The notes: a model not told the origin generated them from the letters alone. Shown: positions 16,355 to 26,187, numbered from the stretch's first letter. The stretch: 64,000 nt of DNA from Bradyrhizobium cenepequi (GCF_020329485.1 NZ_JAGKJI010000001.1:434001-498000), one strand, 5' to 3'. Translations and numbers: made by a program.

Positions 16355-17776
16355 ATGAGAGTGTGGGGCGTCGTGTTCATCCTGTCGGTATTTGCGCTGC
16401 TGCCGAGCCAGGCGCAGGCTGCCGCGACGATCGATGGCGCGGCGATGACTTGGCCGTTTGCCCTTCCTTTCGCCGGCCTGCTGCTGTCGATTGCGCTCGG
16501 GCCGCTGCTGTTCCCGAAATTCTGGCATCACCATTACGGCAAGATCGTCGCCGCCTGGTCGGCGCTGACGCTCGCCACGCTCGCCTGGTTCGCCGGAGGC
16601 GCAGCTATGCTGGAGAGCTTCGTGCATGCGATGCTCGGCGAATATCTAAGCTTCATCGTACTGCTGTTCGCGCTCTATACCGTAGCCGGCGGGATTCTGG
16701 TGACTGGCGACCTGAGAGGCACGCCCTGGACCAACACCTCCCTTCTTGCACTGGGTACGATGATGGCGAGCGTCGTCGGCACCACGGGGGCCGCCATGAT
16801 CCTGATCCGCCCGCTGATCCGCGCCAACCTGATGCGGCTCCATAACGCGCATGTCATCGTGTTCTTCATTATTCTGGTTGCCAATGTCGGCGGTGCGCTG
16901 AGCCCGCTCGGTGACCCGCCGCTGTTCGTCGGTTTCTTGCACGGCGTCGAGTTCTTCTGGACCACGAAGAACATCTGGCCGCAGACCGCGATCGTGGCCG
17001 GCATCCTGCTATTGGTCTTCGTCGCGGTCGATCTCTGGCTTTTCCGCAGAGAGCCGGCGGCGCCTCCGAGCAGAGCGGCGCCGATCCGCCTTCACGGCCT
17101 GATCAATCTGCTGCTGATCGCCGCTATCATTGCCAGCATCCTGATGTCGGCGAAGTGGCGGCCGGGAATAGCCTTCGACGTCCTCGGCACAGGGGTGGAG
17201 TTGCAGAACCTGGTGCGTGATGTCCTGCTGATCGCAATCGCACTGCTTTCGCTATGGCTCACGCCCGATGAGCACCGTGAGGCCAACGGTTTCAACTGGG
17301 AGCCGATCCGGGAGGTCGCGAAACTGTTCGCCGGCATCTTCATCGCGATCATCCCGGTTCTGGCGATGCTGCATGCCGGGCGTGACGGGTCCTTTGCCTG
17401 GCTGTTGTCCGCCGTCACCGAGCCGAACGGCGCACCGCGGGAGGTCGCCTATTTCTGGTTCACCGGGCTGATGTCAGCGTTCCTCGACAATGCTCCGACG
17501 TATCTCCTGTTCTTCGAACTTGCCGGCGGTGACCCGCAGCGATTGATGGGGGAATTGTCGGGGACGCTGGCGGCGATCTCCATGGGCGCCGTCTATATGG
17601 GGGCGCTCACCTATATCGGAAACGCGCCAAACTTCATGGTGGCGGCGATCGCGAACGAGAGCGGCGTCAAGATGCCGAGCTTCTTCGGCTATCTTTTGTT
17701 TGCGGGTGCAGTGCTGATACCGCTGTTCCTGCTTCTCACCCTTTTGCCGATTGCCCCGGTTCTCAGCATTCACTGA
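16355..17776 (+). CDS. Sodium:proton antiporter, NhaD/CitMHS-like
   Basis: From ATG 16355 the protein has 473 residues: an N-terminal signal-like helix ending SQAQA, then about 11 membrane helices. NVGGALSPLGDPPLFVGFLHG and SAFLDNAPTYLLFFEL are the paired discontinuous-helix motifs of the ion-transporter superfamily, and the second resembles the NhaD signature. It likely exchanges Na+ (or Li+) for H+ at the inner membrane. It begins seven bases after the hydrolase stop and is followed by another cation exchanger. Confidence 0.82.
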   Translation: MRVWGVVFILSVFALLPSQAQAAATIDGAAMTWPFALPFAGLLLSIALGPLLFPKFWHHHYGKIVAAWSALTLATLAWFAGGAAMLESFVHAMLGEYLSFIVLLFALYTVAGGILVTGDLRGTPWTNTSLLALGTMMASVVGTTGAAMILIRPLIRANLMRLHNAHVIVFFIILVANVGGALSPLGDPPLFVGFLHGVEFFWTTKNIWPQTAIVAGILLLVFVAVDLWLFRREPAAPPSRAAPIRLHGLINLLLIAAIIASILMSAKWRPGIAFDVLGTGVELQNLVRDVLLIAIALLSLWLTPDEHREANGFNWEPIREVAKLFAGIFIAIIPVLAMLHAGRDGSFAWLLSAVTEPNGAPREVAYFWFTGLMSAFLDNAPTYLLFFELAGGDPQRLMGELSGTLAAISMGAVYMGALTYIGNAPNFMVAAIANESGVKMPSFFGYLLFAGAVLIPLFLLLTLLPIAPVLSIH

Positions 17777-17817
17777 GTGCCGTATGTTGGATCTCCCTGG
17801 GCAGCGGAAGGGGGTCT

Positions 17818-18915
17818 ATGAGCGCGCACGGTCCGATGCCGCATACGGCATGGATTTTCCCGGCGCTGGCGATGGCACTGTTCGCCGCGGCGACAGCCGT
17901 CGGCTGGGTATTTACCCCGTCTCTCCGCGGATGGCTGCTCGCTGCGATCCTGCTGGCCATCCTGTTCGGCACGGTGTTCGCGGCGGTGCATCATGCAGAG
18001 GTGATCGCCGAAGAAATCGGAGAGCCTTTCGGCACATTGGTGCTGACGCTCGCGGTGACGATCATTGAAGTGGCGCTGATCACCACGATCATGCTGGGTG
18101 ACAAGCCGCAGCCGGCGCTCGCCCGTGACACCGTGTTTGCGGTCGTGATGATCGTTTGCAATGGCCTGGTCGGGCTATGCATCTTCATTGGAGGGTTGCA
18201 TTACCGAGAGCAGGATTTCCAGGTTTCGGGCGCCAACCTTTATCTCAGCGTGTTGTTTGTATTGGCGACGATAACGCTGGTCTTGCCGAATTATACGTTA
18301 ACCGCACCTGGGCCGTTCTATTCGGCCACGCAGCTGGGCTTTGTCGACATCGTCACGCTCGCCCTGTACGGCGTCTTTCTTTATATCCAGACCATGCGAC
18401 ACCGCGATTACTTCGTCGTCGAGTCCGCAAACGACGCCGAGGCGCCGAAGAAGTCATCGGGCGCGGTGCTGGCGCTCAGTATTCCGTTGCTCCTGGTTTC
18501 CCTCCTTGCCGTCGTGCTGCTGTCAAAGAAGTTCTCGCTCGTCATCGATGCCACCGCGGCGATGATCGGCGCGCCGCCAGCCTTCGCAGGCTTGGTGGTC
18601 GCGGTTCTGATCCTCATGCCCGAGGGCGTTGCCGCGGTTTCGGCCGCCCGCAACAATGACTTGCAGAAGAGCATTAATCTCGCGCTCGGCTCGTCGCTTG
18701 CGACGATCGGGTTGACAATCCCGGCGGTTGGCATCGCCACTTACACGCTAGACAAAGAGCTTGTGCTTGGGCTCGGCGCGCAGAGCACGGTGCTGTTGCT
18801 GCTGACTTTCCTGCTGAGCATGCTGACCTTCGGTACCGGCCGCACCAACATCCTGTTCGGCTTGGTCCATCTGGTGGTATTTGCGGTATTCCTGTTCCTG
18901 GAATTCTTGCCCTAG
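17818..18915 (+). CDS. chaA: Calcium/proton exchanger, ChaA type
   Basis: A 365-residue CaCA-family protein with about 11 membrane helices. The two ion-binding repeats show as HHAEVIAEEIGEPFGTLVLT and ALILMPEGVAAVSAARNNDL-like segments, including the paired acidic residues (EVIAEE; MPEG). It extrudes Ca2+ (or Na+) in exchange for protons. A GGAAGGGGG site precedes the ATG at 17818. It is the third consecutive inner-membrane ion protein here. Confidence 0.9.
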   Translation: MSAHGPMPHTAWIFPALAMALFAAATAVGWVFTPSLRGWLLAAILLAILFGTVFAAVHHAEVIAEEIGEPFGTLVLTLAVTIIEVALITTIMLGDKPQPALARDTVFAVVMIVCNGLVGLCIFIGGLHYREQDFQVSGANLYLSVLFVLATITLVLPNYTLTAPGPFYSATQLGFVDIVTLALYGVFLYIQTMRHRDYFVVESANDAEAPKKSSGAVLALSIPLLLVSLLAVVLLSKKFSLVIDATAAMIGAPPAFAGLVVAVLILMPEGVAAVSAARNNDLQKSINLALGSSLATIGLTIPAVGIATYTLDKELVLGLGAQSTVLLLLTFLLSMLTFGTGRTNILFGLVHLVVFAVFLFLEFLP

Positions 18916-18922
18916 GGAGACA

Positions 18923-19213
18923 ATGACGATGCTTGCCGCCAAATCCGACGTTCAGGTCGATACCCCCGAGGTCCGCGTCACGGAATGGCGGCTGGCGCCA
19001 GGCAGTGCGACCGGGCGTCACATCCATGAGATGGACTATGTGATCGTGCCTGTGACCGCGGGCGAGATGACCATCGTGGCGCCCAGTGGGGAGCGGTCGA
19101 AGGCTCAGCTCAGTGCCGGCAAGTCGTATTTCCGGAAGGCGGGGGTGGAGCACGATGTGCTTAACGAAACCTCTATCGAGATCGTCTTCCTCGAGATTGA
19201 ACTCAAGCCGTAA
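18923..19213 (+). CDS. Small cupin-domain protein
   Basis: A 96-residue single-domain cupin. GSATGRHIHEMDYVIVPVTAG gives cupin motif 1 with metal-type His-x-His and an acidic residue, and GVEHDVLNETS gives motif 2. GGGAGA precedes the ATG at 18923, seven bases after chaA, so it is probably the last gene of that unit. The substrate is not evident. Confidence 0.85.
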   Translation: MTMLAAKSDVQVDTPEVRVTEWRLAPGSATGRHIHEMDYVIVPVTAGEMTIVAPSGERSKAQLSAGKSYFRKAGVEHDVLNETSIEIVFLEIELKP

Positions 19214-19321
19214 GCATCCGTGATCGCCGGAACCGGCCGATTGCCATTGATCCGTCGCAGTTGATCCCTCAATGTGCCTCAAAGTTCCCGCATCTAGCTG
19301 CACGGCGGGGAGTGGCCGGCA

Positions 19322-20215
19322 ATGCTGAAATACCTGACGAAATTTACCGTCGACATCCTTCCCTCGGTGGCTGCGACGGTCATCGGGGCCTACATCGTTA
19401 ACCACTACATCGTAGCCAAGCCGGAGGCGCCAGCCGCCGCTGCTGTTTCGACCGCGCAGCCGAAGGCGGCCGCCGCAAGCAAGCCCGTCGAAAAACCTGC
19501 CGAAGTTTCCAATCTCCCCGAGGCCGGCGTAAAGGCGAAAGGCATATCCGAGCGCACGTTGATGGAGCGCACGGCGTCCGAGAAGGCCACGGTGACTGAG
19601 AAGCCCGCAGAGAAGGCGACCGAGAGCAAACCCGCCGAAGCAGGTGCCGAGACCGCAAGCATTCCGCCCGCCGAGCTCCGTCGCCATCAGCCCGCGCCGC
19701 GTGAGAAGGCCGTTGCCAAGTTGACGCCAGCGCCGGTGCAGCAGCCTGCAGTCGCGCCGGCCGTTGCACCCGCTTCGCCGCCGCCGGCCGAAGCTGCCGC
19801 TGCGCCGGAGGAGCATCGTGACGCCAACGACCTCGCGCGCGCTGCGATCGAGCGGTTGCGCGGTGGCGGTGATGGCGCCCCGCGCGTGCAAGAGACGGCA
19901 CGCGTGACGGAGGTGCCGCGCGCGCCGGAAGCGTCCCGTGTCGTAACCGCGCCCTCGCTGCGGCCACTGTCGCCGCCAATCATGGTATCGACGCCGCCGA
20001 GCGAAGCATTGGGCCAGACCTCGCAACCGAGGCCTCCCTACCAGGCAGATGCGACCGATGATCCAAATCGTCCGACGCCGCCGGCCGAAATCCCGGCGCG
20101 TCCGCCGCTGGATTTGCACGCGGAGGCCGCCGAACCCGCCAAGGATCGCACCAACATAGGCGAGGACATGCTGTCATCGATGAAATCGGTGTTCCACGCC
20201 GTCCTGCCGAAATAA
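19322..20215 (+). CDS. Hypothetical membrane-anchored Ala/Pro-rich protein
   Basis: A 297-residue protein. One N-terminal membrane helix (ILPSVAATVIGAYIVNHYIV) is followed by about 220 residues of Ala/Pro/Glu/Lys-rich, probably disordered sequence. A short C-terminal block, IGEDMLSSMKSVFHAVLP, looks conserved and amphipathic. No domain is recognisable. The layout suggests a periplasmic spacer or scaffold, but no function can be assigned. Confidence 0.7.
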   Translation: MLKYLTKFTVDILPSVAATVIGAYIVNHYIVAKPEAPAAAAVSTAQPKAAAASKPVEKPAEVSNLPEAGVKAKGISERTLMERTASEKATVTEKPAEKATESKPAEAGAETASIPPAELRRHQPAPREKAVAKLTPAPVQQPAVAPAVAPASPPPAEAAAAPEEHRDANDLARAAIERLRGGGDGAPRVQETARVTEVPRAPEASRVVTAPSLRPLSPPIMVSTPPSEALGQTSQPRPPYQADATDDPNRPTPPAEIPARPPLDLHAEAAEPAKDRTNIGEDMLSSMKSVFHAVLPK

Positions 20216-20234
20216 CGGCGATCAGCAAAACTTA

Positions 20235-20297
20235 GATTCTTGTTTTGACGCGTTTTCTTCACGCGAACCGGTGTCCACTTCGCTTGAAAACGCTCTA
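20235..20297. repeat. Interspersed repeat family C, copy 1
   Basis: GATTCTTGTTTTGACGCG followed by TTTTCTTCACGCGAACCGGT is repeated exactly at 63660-63697. The block ends AAAACGCTCTA, whose last three bases (CTA) read as the TAG stop of the lipoprotein gene on the minus strand. I recall this sequence as common in Bradyrhizobium genomes. Confidence 0.75.
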
Positions 20298-20897
20298 ACC
20301 GCCGGTGCGCGCGAGGCCGCTGCGCGCGGCTTCATCCCTGGGGCGCAATGCTACTGCGCGACTGTACGAAGCCGCCGCCTTGCTCCTGTCTCCCAGCCGC
20401 TCATAGGCCTCGCCGCGCACCGTCCAGGCTTGGGCGCTGTTGGGATCGGCCTGCACCGCTTCGTCAAGATCGGCGGTCGCTTCCTTGGCCTTGTTGACGG
20501 CGAGATAGCTGCTCGCGCGCGCCAGCAACGGCTCGACGCGCTGCGGCGCCAGGCCGCTCGCCGCAGTGAAATCCTCGATCGCCTGCTGGTGCTGGTTCTG
20601 ACCCTGATAGATCAGGCCGCGGCCATACAGTGCCTGGGTGTTGTAGGGGTCGAGCGCGAGCGCCTGTTCGAATTCGGCGAGCGCCTGCTCGGTCTTGAAT
20701 GATCGCGCGAACTCCTGGCCCCGCGCTGCATGCTCCTTGGCATCGCTGACGTTCTGGGGACTGACGCTGCCGGTCGGCTTTTCGGTGGCGGCCTGCTTGG
20801 GTTTGTCGTTGTCGGAGTCCCAAGATCCGAGATCGAATGAGCAGCCGCCCAAAGGGACGCAAAGTGCGACGGCAAGCAGGATCGCCGGCCGCGCCAT
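20295..20897 (-). CDS. TPR-repeat lipoprotein
   Basis: From ATG 20897 this gives 200 residues: a lipoprotein signal (ILLAVALCVPLGGC, lipobox LGGC) with Cys at about position 19, a short charged linker, then four tetratricopeptide repeats (EQALAEFEQALALDPYN, QQAIEDFTAASGLAPQ, KEATADLDEAVQADPN, SKAAASYSRAVALRPR). It is likely a periplasmic scaffold anchored to the outer membrane, of the NlpI/PilF kind. An upstream extension of 46 codons is open but would bury the signal peptide. Confidence 0.82.
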   Translation of the reverse strand: MARPAILLAVALCVPLGGCSFDLGSWDSDNDKPKQAATEKPTGSVSPQNVSDAKEHAARGQEFARSFKTEQALAEFEQALALDPYNTQALYGRGLIYQGQNQHQQAIEDFTAASGLAPQRVEPLLARASSYLAVNKAKEATADLDEAVQADPNSAQAWTVRGEAYERLGDRSKAAASYSRAVALRPRDEAARSGLARTGG

Positions 20898-21030
20898 CAG
20901 GCGCGGAAGAAGCAAAGGTTCAGAAGGGGCGCGGGATGCCGGAAACACCATCAACGGAACTGCTCGCGTAATGGAAATGCTCGCGTCTGCAATTCCGTAT
21001 TGGTAGCCGGCCGCGGTGCAAAATGCACCG

Positions 21031-21066
21031 ATCAAAAAGCAAAACGCGGACCGCTTCGGCCCGCGT
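21031..21066 (-). terminator. Rho-independent terminator of rpsU
   Basis: On the minus strand a nine-pair stem (21058-21066 with 21044-21052, one G-U pair) around a five-base loop is followed by TTTGCTTTTT. It begins 31 bases after the rpsU stop, a textbook intrinsic terminator. Confidence 0.88.
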
Positions 21067-21097
21067 CTTCATCTTTAGCCTTTACAAGAACGTGCGA

Positions 21098-21397
21098 TCA
21101 GCGCGGACCGCGACCAGCGCCCGGACCGCCGCGTCCGCCAGCGCCGCGGTCACCACCGGCGCCAGCGCCGAATACCGGCTTCGGCTTCATCGGCAACAGG
21201 CCTTCGCGCTGCAGCTTCTTGCGCGCCAGCTTGCGGGCGCGGCGCACGGCTTCGGCCTTCTCGCGGGCCTTCTTCTCGGAAGGCTTCTCATAATGACCGC
21301 GGAGCTTCATCTCGCGGAAAATGCCCTCGCGCTGCATCTTCTTTTTGAGCGCCTTCAGGGCTTGATCGACATTGTTATCGCGGACGAGAACCTGCAC
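21098..21397 (-). CDS. rpsU: 30S ribosomal protein S21
   Basis: A 99-residue protein. [20 protein letters not shown] begins the S21 fold and [20 protein letters not shown] is the family core. Basic helices follow, then a Gly/Arg-rich tail of about 30 residues longer than in enterobacterial S21. The start is GTG at 21397 with AGAGGA upstream; an upstream in-frame ATG at 21454 would add 19 residues not seen in the family. It binds 16S rRNA near the anti-Shine-Dalgarno region. Confidence 0.93.
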   Translation of the reverse strand: MQVLVRDNNVDQALKALKKKMQREGIFREMKLRGHYEKPSEKKAREKAEAVRRARKLARKKLQREGLLPMKPKPVFGAGAGGDRGAGGRGGPGAGRGPR

Positions 21398-21662
21398 GCG
21401 GCATCCTCTTTTCGATTGATCGGTTCGGAAATCTGGCAAAGCCAAGGTCGGCAAAAGGCCAGACCCTTAACCCTAGGCGCGCGCATGTATCAGACAAAAT
21501 CGCAAATGTCCACCAGTGAAGCAGGGATAAGGGCCAAGTAAAGCCACGAAATAGGGCGAAATTGCCATTTAGTGGCCGTGATTGGGGTGATTCGGCGCCA
21601 AATGCTTGGCCGCTCCCGCAGCTTTTGCCAGCTCCGGGAAACAAAATAACGGGAGAACTGGT

Positions 21663-22385
21663 ATGGACACACAAAAATATGCCGCCGAGGCGATCGGCAC
21701 CTTCTGGCTCACATTTACGGGATGCGGCAGCGCCGTGATCGCTGCTGGCTTTCCGCAAGTCGGGATCGGCCTGGTCGGTGTGTCACTGGCGTTCGGATTG
21801 AGCGTCGTCACCATGGCCTATGCCATCGGGCATGTGTCCGGCTGCCATCTCAATCCGGCCGTCACCGTCGGTCTTGCCGCCGGCGGACGTTTTCCTGCCG
21901 GCCAGATCCTGCCCTATGTGATCGCGCAGGTGGTCGGCGCGATCGTCGCTGCGGGGGTGCTCTATCTGATCGCGACCGGCGCGCCCGGCTTCGATCTGGC
22001 CAAGGGCTTTGCCTCGAATGGCTATGACGCGCACTCGCCCGGGCAATATAGCCTGCTTGCCGGCTTCATCACTGAGGTGGTGATGACGATGATGTTCCTG
22101 TTCATCATCATGGGCGCGACCCATGGCAGGGCACCTGCGGGCTTTGCGCCGCTGGCGATCGGGCTCGCGCTGACCCTGATCCATCTTGTCAGCATTCCCG
22201 TCACCAACACCTCAGTTAACCCGGCGCGCAGCACCGGGCCCGCATTGTTCGTCGGCGGCTGGGCGCTGGCGCAGCTCTGGCTGTTCTGGGTGGCGCCGTT
22301 GATCGGTGGCGCGCTCGGCGGGGTGCTCTATCGCTGGCTGAGCGAGGAGCCGACCGGCGTCGTCGAAGGCGTACGACAGGCTTGA
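21663..22385 (+). CDS. aqpZ: Aquaporin Z
   Basis: A 240-residue MIP channel with six membrane helices and both half-helix motifs, HLNPAVTVG and [11 protein letters not shown]. The second motif has the aromatic/arginine filter Arg. The residues around it match water-selective AqpZ rather than GlpF. The ATG at 21663 follows GGGAGAA. It carries water across the inner membrane. Confidence 0.95.
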   Translation: MDTQKYAAEAIGTFWLTFTGCGSAVIAAGFPQVGIGLVGVSLAFGLSVVTMAYAIGHVSGCHLNPAVTVGLAAGGRFPAGQILPYVIAQVVGAIVAAGVLYLIATGAPGFDLAKGFASNGYDAHSPGQYSLLAGFITEVVMTMMFLFIIMGATHGRAPAGFAPLAIGLALTLIHLVSIPVTNTSVNPARSTGPALFVGGWALAQLWLFWVAPLIGGALGGVLYRWLSEEPTGVVEGVRQA

Positions 22386-22407
22386 TCCAGTTTCTGATTT
22401 AAGACTT

Positions 22408-22440
22408 TGCCGGCGGGCTGCTATTTGTTGCCTGCCGGCA
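22408..22440. terminator. Hairpin between convergent aqpZ and purK
   Basis: TGCCGGCGGGC (22408-22418) and GCCTGCCGGCA (22430-22440) pair over 11 positions with one G-U, around an 11-base loop. It touches the purK stop codon and lies 22 bases after aqpZ. There is no clear U-tract on either side, so it is a probable but not classical bidirectional terminator. Confidence 0.55.
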
Positions 22441-23538
22441 CTACTTCGGTGGCGCCACTTCGGTGACATGGCCCATCTTGCGACCGGGCCGTGGCGGCCC
22501 TTTGCCGTAGAGGTGCACGGTCGCGCCAGGCACCGTCAGCCATTCCTCGTAGCTGAGAATGTCATCGCCGATCAAATTGGTCATGGTCACCGCGCCATGG
22601 CGGATCGGCTTGCCGAGCGGCCACCCGGCGATAGCGCGGATGTGCTGCTCGAATTGCGAAATCGAGGCGCCGTCCAGTGTCCAGTGTCCAGAATTGTGAA
22701 CCCGCGGCGCGATCTCGTTGACGAGCACGGTCGGTCCATCCTTGCCCGCCACCACGAACATTTCGACCCCGAGTACGCCGACATAGTTCAGCGCGTGCGC
22801 GATCTTCTCCGCAACCGATCGCGCCTGCGCGGCGAGCCCGGCCGGGATCGCCGCCGGCGCGCGCGAGATCTTCAGGATGTGATCGCGATGCTCGTTCTCG
22901 GTGACGTCGAAGCATTCAACCTGGCCGTCCGAGGAGCGCGCAGCGATCACGGAGATTTCGCGCTCGAACGGCACGAAGGCTTCGAGAATCGCGGATTTGG
23001 TGCCGAGCTCTTCCCAGACCTGGTCGATATCGTCGCCCTCGCGGAGCATCGCCTGGCCCTTGCCGTCATAGCCGAAGCGGCGCGTCTTGATCACCGCTGG
23101 AAGGCCGATACGCGCGATCGCGGCGCGCAGGGTTTCGACCGAGGATACGTCGGCATAATCGGCGGTGCCGATGCCGAGCCTGGTGATGAAATCTTTTTCG
23201 ATCAATCGATCCTGCGTGGTCTCGAGGACCTTCTGCGACGGCAGGACCGGGCGGCGCGCCGCCAGAACCAGCGCTGTCCCGGACGGCACGTTCTCGAACT
23301 CGTAGGTGATGACGTCGACGTCATTGGCGAAGAGTTCGAGCGCCTCGACGTCGGCAAATTCCGCGCAGGTCGCGTGCTGTACCACGTCAAAGGCGGGCGA
23401 ATCCGGGTCCGGCGAGAACACCTGGCATTTGAGGCCGAGCCGTGCGGCGGCCATCGCCAGCATCCGGCCCAATTGTCCGCCGCCGAGAATTCCGATTGTG
23501 TCACCCGGCTTCAGCTTCACTCCTGTCGAAGCCGTCAC
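22441..23538 (-). CDS. purK: 5-(carboxyamino)imidazole ribonucleotide synthase
   Basis: A 365-residue ATP-grasp enzyme. [21 protein letters not shown] is the N-terminal nucleotide-fold motif of Pur[15 protein letters not shown] the ATP-grasp loop and [14 protein letters not shown] the family signature. It makes N5-CAIR from AIR, bicarbonate and ATP in purine synthesis. Its ATG overlaps the purE stop (ATGA), giving a purE-purK operon. Confidence 0.96.
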   Translation of the reverse strand: MTASTGVKLKPGDTIGILGGGQLGRMLAMAAARLGLKCQVFSPDPDSPAFDVVQHATCAEFADVEALELFANDVDVITYEFENVPSGTALVLAARRPVLPSQKVLETTQDRLIEKDFITRLGIGTADYADVSSVETLRAAIARIGLPAVIKTRRFGYDGKGQAMLREGDDIDQVWEELGTKSAILEAFVPFEREISVIAARSSDGQVECFDVTENEHRDHILKISRAPAAIPAGLAAQARSVAEKIAHALNYVGVLGVEMFVVAGKDGPTVLVNEIAPRVHNSGHWTLDGASISQFEQHIRAIAGWPLGKPIRHGAVTMTNLIGDDILSYEEWLTVPGATVHLYGKGPPRPGRKMGHVTEVAPPK

Positions 23539-24023
23539 GCCGATGCCTCCGGATGCTCCTTGATCGCGTCGGTCTGTTCCTTGCGCCAGGCGGCAAGGCG
23601 CGCTGCCAGCGCCGGGTCGCTCAGTGCGAGCACGCTCGCTGCCAACAGCGCCGCGTTGATGGCGCCGGATTTTCCGATCGCGAGCGTGCCGACCGGGATA
23701 CCGGCCGGCATCTGCACGATCGAATACAAGGAGTCGACGCCCGACAATGCCTTCGATTCGACGGGAACCCCGAACACCGGAAGTTCCGTCAGCGCGGCCG
23801 TCATGCCCGGCAGATGCGCGGCGCCGCCGGCGCCGGCAATGATGACCTTGAAACCGGCCGCCTTTGCGCCCTTGGCGAACGCATACAGCCGGTCCGGGGT
23901 GCGATGGGCGGAAATGATCCGCGCCTCAAACGCCAGCCCGAGGGCGGTGAGCGTTTCGGCGGCGTGGCCCATGGTCTCCCAGTCCGACTGGCTTCCCATG
24001 ATGATGGCTATTGCGGCGGGCAT
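23535..24023 (-). CDS. purE: 5-(carboxyamino)imidazole ribonucleotide mutase
   Basis: A 162-residue class I Pur[14 protein letters not shown] holds the substrate loop (GSxSD), [11 protein letters not shown] the catalytic His region, and [15 protein letters not shown] the CO2/phosphate site. It converts N5-CAIR to CAIR. The ATG at 24023 is chosen from the conserved N-terminus; a 26-codon longer frame is not family-like. It is co-transcribed with purK. Confidence 0.96.
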   Translation of the reverse strand: MPAAIAIIMGSQSDWETMGHAAETLTALGLAFEARIISAHRTPDRLYAFAKGAKAAGFKVIIAGAGGAAHLPGMTAALTELPVFGVPVESKALSGVDSLYSIVQMPAGIPVGTLAIGKSGAINAALLAASVLALSDPALAARLAAWRKEQTDAIKEHPEASA

Positions 24024-24111
24024 GTCGTCAATTCTGATCGGGAATCCAGGAGCATTGGCCGGATTATAGGAGCGGCCCTTGACTGATCCAAGGCGTGGCA
24101 AGGAATCCGGA

Positions 24112-24894
24112 ATGGACTATCCTGTCTTGGTGAATGCGGGCAAGCCTCATCAGCGGGCCTCAACAAGGATGCTTATGAAAAAGAAGAAGAGGGCGGCTGC
24201 ATCCGGCGCCGCGAAAAGGAAAAGCGCGGCCGCGCGCAAGGCCGCGCCGCGCCGCGCCCAACCCGCGCCTGCCCAACCCGCGCCTGCCCAAGTCGCACCT
24301 GCCCAAGCCCCATCTGCTGCGCTGAACGAGGCCAAAGCGACAATACGCCGCCTCAGGGCGGAACTCGCTGCGGCGCAGGCACAGGTCGCGGAACTGCAGG
24401 CGTCCGCGGAGACCGACTTCCTGCTGGATATCTTGAACCGGCGCGGCTTCGAGCGCGAGCTCAACCGCTCGATCGCCTACATCAAGCGCTATCACGCCAG
24501 CGGCGCGCTGGTCATGCTCGACGTCGATCGCCTGAAGCCGATCAATGACGCCTACGGCCATGCCGCCGGCGACGCGGTGCTGAAGGCGGTCGTGAAGGCG
24601 GTCTCAAGCCAAGTGCGCGCCTCGGACGTGCTCGGACGGCTCGGCGGCGACGAGTTTGCGGTGCTGCTGTGGAACCTGAGCGAGATCGACGCCAAGGCCA
24701 AGGCCGCGGCGCTGGAGCAATCGATCGATCGCCTCACCTTCAATTTCCGTGGCCGCAGCGTCAGCGCAGGCGCCTCCGCCGGCGTTGCGATTCTCGGTCC
24801 CCACTCCGAGGCGAGCCGTGCGCTCGAAGAGGCTGATAGCGCGATGTATGTGCGCAAGGCGCAGCGCCGGCACGAAATGATGGACCAGCAGTGA
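24112..24894 (+). CDS. Small diguanylate cyclase (GGDEF domain only)
   Basis: About 260 residues from ATG 24112. A Lys/Arg-rich N-terminus ([20 protein letters not shown]) and an Ala/Pro/Gln tandem repeat lead into a coiled-coil ([20 protein letters not shown]), then a GGDEF domain with active site [14 protein letters not shown]. The product is likely cyclic-di-GMP. No sensor or membrane segment is visible. ATGs at 24079, 24169 and 24175 are alternative starts, so the basic N-terminus may be shorter. Confidence 0.85.
   Translation: MDYPVLVNAGKPHQRASTRMLMKKKKRAAASGAAKRKSAAARKAAPRRAQPAPAQPAPAQVAPAQAPSAALNEAKATIRRLRAELAAAQAQVAELQASAETDFLLDILNRRGFERELNRSIAYIKRYHASGALVMLDVDRLKPINDAYGHAAGDAVLKAVVKAVSSQVRASDVLGRLGGDEFAVLLWNLSEIDAKAKAAALEQSIDRLTFNFRGRSVSAGASAGVAILGPHSEASRALEEADSAMYVRKAQRRHEMMDQQ
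24259..24303 (+). repeat. Three 15-bp tandem repeats inside the GGDEF gene
   Basis: The unit CAACCCGCGCCTGCC occurs at 24259-24273 and 24274-24288, with a diverged third copy at 24289-24303. It encodes the five-residue unit QPAPA and keeps frame, so copy-number change would lengthen or shorten the linker without a frameshift. Confidence 0.8.
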
Positions 24895-24900
24895 CTGGCT

Positions 24901-25152
24901 TCACAGGCCGCCGAGATCGTCCGGCACGTTGCCAAATTTCCGCAACAGCCGCGCATCGCCGAATTCGCCGATCATGGGGTCGCCGGTGCGACTGAAAGCG
25001 ACCGCGCCGATACTGCCCGGCATCCGCGACATCATCTCGGCGCGCCGCAGCGCGGTGGCGGCACTCTGACACTCCTCGGCATTGCCCGCGACCAATTCAC
25101 CGCGGTCGTCCTGCACAAAAGGCAGTGCAACGTAATAGGTGATATCGGCCAT
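24901..25152 (-). CDS. Conserved-looking hypothetical protein, 83 residues
   Basis: Starts MADITYYVALPFVQDDRGEL and contains ATALRRAEMMSRMPGSIGAV and AFSRTGDPMIGEFGDARLLR. AAGGAG lies eight bases before the ATG. It has no membrane segment or known motif. It converges on the GGDEF gene with six bases between. Composition and ribosome site support a real small cytoplasmic protein of unknown function. Confidence 0.7.
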   Translation of the reverse strand: MADITYYVALPFVQDDRGELVAGNAEECQSAATALRRAEMMSRMPGSIGAVAFSRTGDPMIGEFGDARLLRKFGNVPDDLGGL

Positions 25153-25214
25153 CGGCGTGCTCCTTGGAGCGTTTTCGAGCGACGTGGGCCCCAGAACCGA
25201 AGCTCTGGCTCGCC

Positions 25215-25412
25215 TCAGGCGGCGTCGTTCTTGGCCTGCTCAAAACAGGTCGCGAGCGCGTCCTGCAATTCCGCGACCTCCGTCTCGAGAAATTCGTTGG
25301 CCATGATCAGCGCCTTGATGGTGCTACGCAGATTACCGTCGCACATCGCGATCGCCTGGTCGCAGGCCTCTTCATAGCGGTTGTTGTCGGAGAACAATGA
25401 CGGCACGGGCAT
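25215..25412 (-). CDS. Hypothetical protein, 65 residues
   Basis: MPVPSLFSDNNRYEEACDQA then helical sequence (LRSTIKALIMANEFLETEVAELQDALATCFEQAK). AAGGAGC precedes the ATG by eight bases. It is predicted to be wholly alpha-helical, with two cysteines. I do not recognise a family. It is in the same orientation as the 83-residue gene 62 bases downstream and may be co-transcribed. Confidence 0.7.
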   Translation of the reverse strand: MPVPSLFSDNNRYEEACDQAIAMCDGNLRSTIKALIMANEFLETEVAELQDALATCFEQAKNDAA

Positions 25413-25594
25413 GGCGAAGCTCCTTCCGGTTCTGGCTGGCGACCAGAGTAATGTTCCTCTTTTGTTCTTTTGGAGTCAAGTGGGCGAAAAGATCTCACGA
25501 TCGGTTGCGACGGGATTGTCGCAGCCGCCTGTGGATGTCGGGGACAGTCAAACAATGCGCGCTGTCAGCGACTCCGTGCAAGGATCCCTCAACT

Positions 25595-25698
25595 CGTCAT
25601 TCCGGGGCGCGCGAAGCGCGAGCCTGGAATCCGTTTCGCCACTTACGCGCGCGGCCCGATGGATTCCGGGTTCGTCCTTCGGACGCCCCGGAATGACG
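25595..25698. repeat. Palindromic intergenic repeat, family A copy 2
   Basis: Begins CGTCATTCCGGGGCGCGCGA and ends with the complementary CCCCGGAATGACG, with an inner GGATTCCGGGTTCGTCCTTC shared with copy 1. It fills most of the 324-base gap between two small minus-strand genes (25413-25736); nothing else is seen in that gap. Confidence 0.82.
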
Positions 25699-25736
25699 AC
25701 GAAGTGGAGAATGACAAAGTGGAGAACGCCAACAGC

Positions 25737-25943
25737 TCACGCGATAATGTCGGGCGTGATCTGATCCTCAATGAAGGCGATACGATCGCGCAATTGCAGC
25801 TTGCGCTTCTTGAGCCGCTGCAGCATCAGCAGATCCGGCGCCGGTGACTGATGCAGCGCGTCGATGGCCGCGTCGAGATCGCGGTGCTCCTGCTGCAGCC
25901 GTGCAAGCTCTGCGTGGAGTTCGCGCTCATCTTCGTCGGTCAT
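25737..25943 (-). CDS. DUF465 (YdcH-like) small protein
   Basis: A 68-residue helical hairpin: ERELHAELARLQQEHRDLDA, then LMLQRLKKRKLQLRDRIAFI, matching DUF465/YdcH. The function of the family is not established. A second member lies divergently at 26188. Ribosome-site support is weak, but the family match is good. Confidence 0.82.
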   Translation of the reverse strand: MTDEDERELHAELARLQQEHRDLDAAIDALHQSPAPDLLMLQRLKKRKLQLRDRIAFIEDQITPDIIA

Positions 25944-26187
25944 GGCTGTGCACTAAGAAATAAGCACGGTGGAGTTGTGGCCCGATCGCTCGGTATCAGC
26001 GTGCCGAAATATCCTCCCTCCACGCTCGCTGCGCAAGTTAAGACGGTTCCATAGGCACGCTCTGTTACAGATAACTCCGAAATTGTCGTATCGCTGATTC
26101 GCAATCCCCATCGACAGATTATTTGGCTGGTGTACACTTCTTTGTCCTGCCCGAAATTGAGGTTTAACCCACCGAGGAGATTTCGTA

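Noticed and set aside
22468-24069. 533-codon plus-strand frame opposite purE-purK
   Set aside because: Antisense shadow of two well-conserved enzymes with intact motifs.
24259-24303. CRISPR-like array
   Set aside because: Three short coding tandem repeats without spacers; no CRISPR array or cas genes are seen anywhere in the window.
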